Translations under genes and position numbers: made by a program
Assembly (NCBI GenBank): GCA_016742175.1
Contig: JACVCH010000008.1
Coordinates: 58,501 to 122,500 of the forward strand
Length of the DNA: 64,000 nt
Reading direction: 5' to 3'
Source: Rhizobiaceae bacterium
GTDB lineage: Bacteria > Pseudomonadota > Alphaproteobacteria > Rhizobiales > Rhizobiaceae
In this document: positions 59,958-64,000 of the stretch, piece by piece
Layout of the letters: every line of letters starts with the position of its first letter
Position numbering within the stretch: the stretch's first letter is position 1
The notes under the pieces: model-generated
Told to the model about the DNA's origin: nothing
What the model saw: only the letters and a program-made list of their open reading frames with translations
Database searches by the model: none

Positions 59958-60788
59958 ATGGATGGTCGACGCGATATCCATGCGCTGCGGCAGAGCCTCG
60001 CCGCCCTGGAGCCCGTGGGACTGATCGGGCCGGAGAGCCGGTTTTCGCTTGGTGCGGACGGGCCGGACAGGGCGTTGGGCGGCGGGCTGATGCGCGGCGC
60101 ATTGCATGAGGTGCTGGGGGCGGCGGGGGCAGATGCCGCGTCTGCGGCCGGGTTCGTTGCGGGGTTGAGCCTCAGGGCCGGCTTGCGGATCGACGAGGAT
60201 CTGCGCGCTGAGGGCGGGGCCTTGCGCCTGCGCAAGACGCTCTGGGTGCGCCAGATCGCCGGCGAGGTCGAGACGGGCAAGCTCTATCCGCAGGGCCTGC
60301 TCGACATCGGCCTTCTGCCGCAGACGCTGATCCAGGTCCGGCTGAAGGATGCCGCCGCCGTCCTGCGCGCCGGGATCGAGGGTGCGCGGTGCGAGGCGCT
60401 CGGCGCCGTCGTCATCGAGCCCTGGGGCAACCCGAAGGTTCTCGATTTGACTGCCACGCGCCGGCTGACGCTGGCGGCGGAGGAGAGCGGCGTGCCGGTC
60501 TTTCTCCTGCGCGTGTCGGCACGGGCCGAGCCGAGCGCGGCGATGACGCGCTGGCAGGTGCGCACGCTGGCCTCACGCCCGCTCGAGGCCGATGCGCCGG
60601 GCATGCCGGCCTTCGACATCACCCTTTTGCGCCAGCGCGCGGGCACCGCCGGCCTCAACTGGCAGATGGAGTGGAACCGTGACGAGCAACGCTTCGAGGA
60701 ACAGGCGATATCTCGCGCTGTGGCTCCCCTTTCTTCCGACCGACCGGCTGGAACGTCTGGCGCGGCGGGCTGGCGGCAGGCGGGATGA
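59958..60788 (+). CDS. imuA: SOS mutagenesis protein ImuA
   Basis: ImuA is a RecA-like accessory protein of damage-induced mutagenesis, working with ImuB and DnaE2. The 276-residue product has the ImuA segments ALHEVLGAAGADAASAAGFV, LWVRQIAGEVETGKLYPQGL and VVIEPWGNPKVLDLTATRRL. The C-terminal GLNWQMEW region is followed by 34 extra residues that overlap imuB by 110 bases in another frame. It is the first gene of the LexA-controlled cassette. Confidence 0.93.
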   Translation: MDGRRDIHALRQSLAALEPVGLIGPESRFSLGADGPDRALGGGLMRGALHEVLGAAGADAASAAGFVAGLSLRAGLRIDEDLRAEGGALRLRKTLWVRQIAGEVETGKLYPQGLLDIGLLPQTLIQVRLKDAAAVLRAGIEGARCEALGAVVIEPWGNPKVLDLTATRRLTLAAEESGVPVFLLRVSARAEPSAAMTRWQVRTLASRPLEADAPGMPAFDITLLRQRAGTAGLNWQMEWNRDEQRFEEQAISRAVAPLSSDRPAGTSGAAGWRQAG

Positions 60789-62241
60789 GCGGCCGATGGT
60801 GGTCGCGGCGCTTGAGGCCAATGCGATGCGGCTGGTCGCGGCCGACCGCAAGGCGCTGTCGCTCGGGCTCAATCCGGGCCTTGGCCTTGCCGATGCGCGC
60901 GCCCGCGTGCCGGCGATCGAGGTGCACGAGCACGAGCCGGAGGCCGACCTCGCGCTGCTTCGCCATGTCGCCGACTGGTGCGACCGCTATACGCCCGTCG
61001 TCGCGGAGGAGGCGCCGGACACGCTGATCCTCGAGATCGCCGGATCGGCACATCTGTTTGGCGGGGAAAAGCGGCTGAGGGCCGACCTCGAACGGCGGCT
61101 GTCAAGCTTCGGGCTGACGGCGCGCTCGGCGGTCGCCGGGACGGCGGCGGCGGCGCGCGCGCTCGCCCGCTTCGGGGAGGGCGGCATCGTCGCATCCGGC
61201 GCGGAGCGCGCGGCCGTCGCGCCGCTGCCGGTCGCCGCCCTCGAAGTGGAGCCCGAGAGCATTGTCGCGCTGCGCCGTGCCGGGCTGATGACGCTCGGCG
61301 ATCTTGCCGTGCGCCCGCAAAAACCGCTCGCCGCAAGGTTCGGTTCGGATTTCGTGCGCCGGCTGCAGGCGATTTTCGGCGAGATCGACCCGCCTTTGTC
61401 GCCGCGCCGGCCGCTGCCGTTGTTCATGGCGGAGGAGCGTTTTGCCGATCCGATCGGGCTCGAGGCCGACATTGCGGTCGCCTTCGAGGCGCTGGCGCGC
61501 AGCCTTTGCGCCCTTCTGGAGCGGCACGGGCAGGGCGGCCGGGCCTTCGAGGCGACCTTCTTTCGCGCCGACGGCGCGACGCGGCGCATTGAGGCGCTGG
61601 TCGGGCGGCCGCTGCGCGATCCGGCGGCGCTGAAGAAGCTCTTCATGACGCGGCTCGACGCGCTTGCCGATCCGGTCGATCCCGGTTTCGGCTTCGACAT
61701 GATCCGGCTTGCCGCGCTCGCCGGCGATCCGGCCGACGGCGCGCAGATCCGCTTCGAGCGCGACCGGGTGGACGAGGCGGCGGTGGCCGACCTCGTCGAC
61801 CGCCTGAGCGCGCGGTTCGGGCCGGGCGCGGTGGAGCGCTTCCTGCCGATCGACAGCCATATGCCCGAGCGCGCGGCAAGGCGCGTGCCGGCGATCGGCG
61901 ACGGCGAGGCCGAAATCGAGTGGAGCCCGAGCCCCGCCGGCGAGCCGCCCTTGCGCCCGATCCTGATCTTCACGCCGCCGCAGCCCGTCGAGACGATCGC
62001 CGAGGTGCCCGAAGGTCCGCCCTACCGGTTCCGCTGGCGGCGCATCTGGCACGACATGGTGCGCGTGGAGGGCCCCGAGCGCATCGCGCCCGAATGGTGG
62101 CGCGCGGGCAAGGAGCCGAAGACCCGCGACTATTACCGCGTCGAGGACCGGCAGGGCCACCGCTACTGGCTTTACCGCGAAGGCCTTTACGCACGCGAGG
62201 CGGGCGAGGTGCGCTGGTTCATCCAGGGGCTCTTTCCATGA
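60679..62241 (+). CDS. imuB: Y-family polymerase-like protein ImuB
   Basis: ImuB is a catalytically inactive Y-family polymerase that links DnaE2 and ImuA to the beta clamp. The 520-residue product begins GTG-encoded MTSNASRNRRYLALWLPFLP and has the fold but lacks the catalytic acidic residues of DinB-type enzymes. The C-terminal half is conserved (RIWHDMVRVEGPERIAPEWW, ARAGEVRWFIQGLFP-like end). TGGAG is upstream of GTG 60679. It overlaps imuA by 110 bases and dnaE2 by four (ATGA). Confidence 0.92.
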   Translation: MTSNASRNRRYLALWLPFLPTDRLERLARRAGGRRDERPMVVAALEANAMRLVAADRKALSLGLNPGLGLADARARVPAIEVHEHEPEADLALLRHVADWCDRYTPVVAEEAPDTLILEIAGSAHLFGGEKRLRADLERRLSSFGLTARSAVAGTAAAARALARFGEGGIVASGAERAAVAPLPVAALEVEPESIVALRRAGLMTLGDLAVRPQKPLAARFGSDFVRRLQAIFGEIDPPLSPRRPLPLFMAEERFADPIGLEADIAVAFEALARSLCALLERHGQGGRAFEATFFRADGATRRIEALVGRPLRDPAALKKLFMTRLDALADPVDPGFGFDMIRLAALAGDPADGAQIRFERDRVDEAAVADLVDRLSARFGPGAVERFLPIDSHMPERAARRVPAIGDGEAEIEWSPSPAGEPPLRPILIFTPPQPVETIAEVPEGPPYRFRWRRIWHDMVRVEGPERIAPEWWRAGKEPKTRDYYRVEDRQGHRYWLYREGLYAREAGEVRWFIQGLFP

Positions 62242-64000
62242 CCGATTACGCGGAACTCGCCGTCACCACCAATTTCTCCTTCCTGCGCGGCGCGTCGAGC
62301 CCGCAGGACATGGTGCTGGCCGCGCTCATCTTGAACCACAACGGCATCGGCATCGCGGATCGCAATTCGGTCGCGGGGGTGGTGCGGGCCTATGCGACCA
62401 TCAAGGACATCCTTGCCGGCGAAAGGCCGGCGCGGCGCATGCGCGAGGGCTCCGGGCCGGGCGAATACGTGCTCGTCCTGCCCGGACTTCTCGAAGACAT
62501 GCCGATCAGCTTCGAAGAGCTTCAGGCACGCACGCGCAACTTCAAGCTCGCGGTCGGCGCGCGGCTCGTCTTTGCCGACGGCACGCCCGACATCATCGCC
62601 TATCCGGAGAACCGGGCGGGATGGGGGGCGCTCTGCCGGCTTTTGACGATCGGCAACCGGCGGGCGAAGAAGGCGGATTGCATTCTTTATCTCGACGACC
62701 TTCTTTCCCGGTGCCGCGACCTCCTGCTCGTGGTGATGCCCGATGGCGGGCTCGACGCGCTGCCGCCCATTCTTTCGCGCCTTCGCGACATGGCCGGCGG
62801 CCTGTGGCTCGGCGCCTCGATGCTCTATCAGGGGAGCGACCGGCGGCGCATAGCGCGCTTGAAGGCGCTGTCCGCGGCGCATCGCGTGCCGTTGATCGCC
62901 CTCAACGATGCTCTTTATCATTCGCCCGACGAGCGCGACCTTCAGGATGTCCTCACCTGCATTCGCGAAGCAACCACCATCGAGGCGGCGGGCCGGCTGC
63001 TGCTTGCCAATGCCGAACGCCACCTGAAGTCGTCCGAGGATATGAGACGGCTTTTCCGCGATTGTCCCGGCGCGATCGAGGAGGTGCAGGTCCTTCTCGC
63101 CCGGATGGATTTTTCGCTGCGTCAGTTCAAGTATGAATATCCGGAAGAACTGGTCCCGCCGGGTCTTCAGCCCCAGAGCCACCTCGAGGAGATGACCTGG
63201 CGGCGCGCGGCCATTCACTACAAGGGGGAGATTCCGCAAAAGGTTCGAAAGACGCTGGTCGAGGAACTCGCCCTCATCGCCAAGCTCGACTACGCCACGT
63301 ATTTCCTCACCATCTACGACATCGTCCAGAAGGCGGAGGAACTCGGCATATTGTGCCAGGGCAGGGGGTCGGCCGCCAATTCGGCAGTCTGTTTCGTTCT
63401 CGGCATCACCTCGGTCGACCCGGCGACGAATACGCTTCTCTTCGCCCGGTTCCTCTCCGACGAACGGCGCGAGCCGCCCGACATCGACGTCGATTTCGAG
63501 CATGAGCGGCGCGAGGAGATCATCCAGTATCTCTATCAAAAGTACGGGCGTCACCGCGCCGGCATCGTCGCGACCGTCATTCACTACCGGCCGAAAAGCG
63601 CGATCCGCGAGGTCGGCAAGGTGCTCGGCCTGTCGCAGGACATCACGGCGCGCATCGCCGGCACGGTCTGGGGAAGCTGGAGCCGGGACGAGCTTCCCGA
63701 CGAGCGCATCCGGCAGGCGGGGCTCGATCCGACCAATCCGATGATCCGGCGCGCGGTCGAATTCGCCTCGCGGCTGCTCGATTTCCCGCGCCACCTTTCC
63801 CAACATGTCGGCGGATTCGTGCTCGCGCGCCATCGCCTCGACGAGATGGTGCCGATCGGCAATGCCGCGATGGAAGACCGCACCTTCATCGAATGGGACA
63901 AGGACGACATCGACGCGCTCGGCATGATGAAGGTCGATGTGCTGGCGCTCGGCATGCTCACCTGCATCCGCAAGGCGTTCGACCTGATCGAGGCGCATTA
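62238..64000 (+). CDS. dnaE2: Error-prone DNA polymerase DnaE2/ImuC, 5' part (runs off window)
   Basis: DnaE2 is a C-family polymerase that does translesion synthesis in the SOS response. The frame opens at ATG 62238 (MTDYAELAVTTNFSFLRGAS) inside the imuB stop and stays open to the last base, about 587 codons of roughly 1,080. The N-terminal PHP-like domain and the palm motif PPDIDVDFEHERREEI (near 63476-63510) with GRGSAANSAVCF are intact. The PHP first motif reads TTNFSF where DnaE usually has His. Confidence 0.96.
   Translation, partial: MTDYAELAVTTNFSFLRGASSPQDMVLAALILNHNGIGIADRNSVAGVVRAYATIKDILAGERPARRMREGSGPGEYVLVLPGLLEDMPISFEELQARTRNFKLAVGARLVFADGTPDIIAYPENRAGWGALCRLLTIGNRRAKKADCILYLDDLLSRCRDLLLVVMPDGGLDALPPILSRLRDMAGGLWLGASMLYQGSDRRRIARLKALSAAHRVPLIALNDALYHSPDERDLQDVLTCIREATTIEAAGRLLLANAERHLKSSEDMRRLFRDCPGAIEEVQVLLARMDFSLRQFKYEYPEELVPPGLQPQSHLEEMTWRRAAIHYKGEIPQKVRKTLVEELALIAKLDYATYFLTIYDIVQKAEELGILCQGRGSAANSAVCFVLGITSVDPATNTLLFARFLSDERREPPDIDVDFEHERREEIIQYLYQKYGRHRAGIVATVIHYRPKSAIREVGKVLGLSQDITARIAGTVWGSWSRDELPDERIRQAGLDPTNPMIRRAVEFASRLLDFPRHLSQHVGGFVLARHRLDEMVPIGNAAMEDRTFIEWDKDDIDALGMMKVDVLALGMLTCIRKAFDLIEAH

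Overview
The window is about two-thirds GC and is packed with chromosomal housekeeping genes on both strands. It comes from an alphaproteobacterium of the order Hyphomicrobiales (Rhizobiales). The signs are a circularly permuted two-piece tmRNA gene encoding the tag ANDNYAEARLAA, an alpha-type ClpXP adaptor SspB next to a DUF4169 gene, LexA boxes of the GTTC-N7-GTTC / GAAC-N7-GAAC type before an imuA-imuB-dnaE2 cassette, BA14K-type secreted proteins, HWE/HisKA_2 histidine kinases, and the order thyA-folA-hflK-hflC-degP. The genus cannot be fixed from sequence alone. The window opens inside ftsZ and closes inside dnaE2, so both are partial.

Layout. 1-7 kb: division, envelope and DNA repair (ftsZ 3' end, lpxC, bamD, recN, ligA). 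7-12 kb: branched-chain amino acid exporter azlCD, aminopeptidase P, a DUF1127-like small protein, prmA, an SCO-type copper chaperone with a 50-residue membrane protein upstream, and a hexapeptide acetyltransferase. 12.8-14.4 kb: a secreted Asn/Gly-rich repeat protein convergent with an outer-membrane barrel-like protein. 14.6-24 kb: UvrD/PcrA helicase, a DUF4118 histidine kinase, PBP1A with a BA14K-like tail, and a probable blue-light LOV histidine kinase with a receiver-only regulator, then a thioesterase and an FAD-linked dehydrogenase. 24-31 kb: a giant AsmA-like protein, RHH/DUF4169/SspB, an AAA ATPase, ssrA and a tandem crcB pair.

31-44 kb: DUF2853, thyA-folA, hflKC-degP, divergent serB and miaA, a diguanylate cyclase, a palindromic repeat element, a HerA-like ATPase, and ilvB-ilvH behind an attenuator with an 18-residue Leu/Ile/Val-rich leader peptide that appears leaderless. 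44-52 kb: LysE exporter, VapBC, a RecD-like helicase, pdxJ, kup, a second copy of the palindromic repeat, and a TetR gene that nearly abuts ilvC and has a perfect palindrome in front. 52-58.7 kb: two convergent PilZ proteins, a BA14K protein, an EEP nuclease, a MacAB-type efflux set and a PhzF-like protein. 58.8-64 kb: tRNA-Lys(CTT), an AT-richer orphan membrane-protein gene, and the SOS mutagenesis cassette imuA-imuB-dnaE2 behind two LexA boxes.

Most genes are conserved core functions. The items that stand out are the leaderless ilv attenuator, the two structured palindromic repeats with compensatory differences, the LOV kinase operon, the BA14K motif shared by PBP1A and a secreted protein, the orphan low-GC gene beside tRNA-Lys, and the Asn/Gly-repeat protein paired with a barrel protein. 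No phage, insertion sequence, CRISPR array or complete genomic island was seen.
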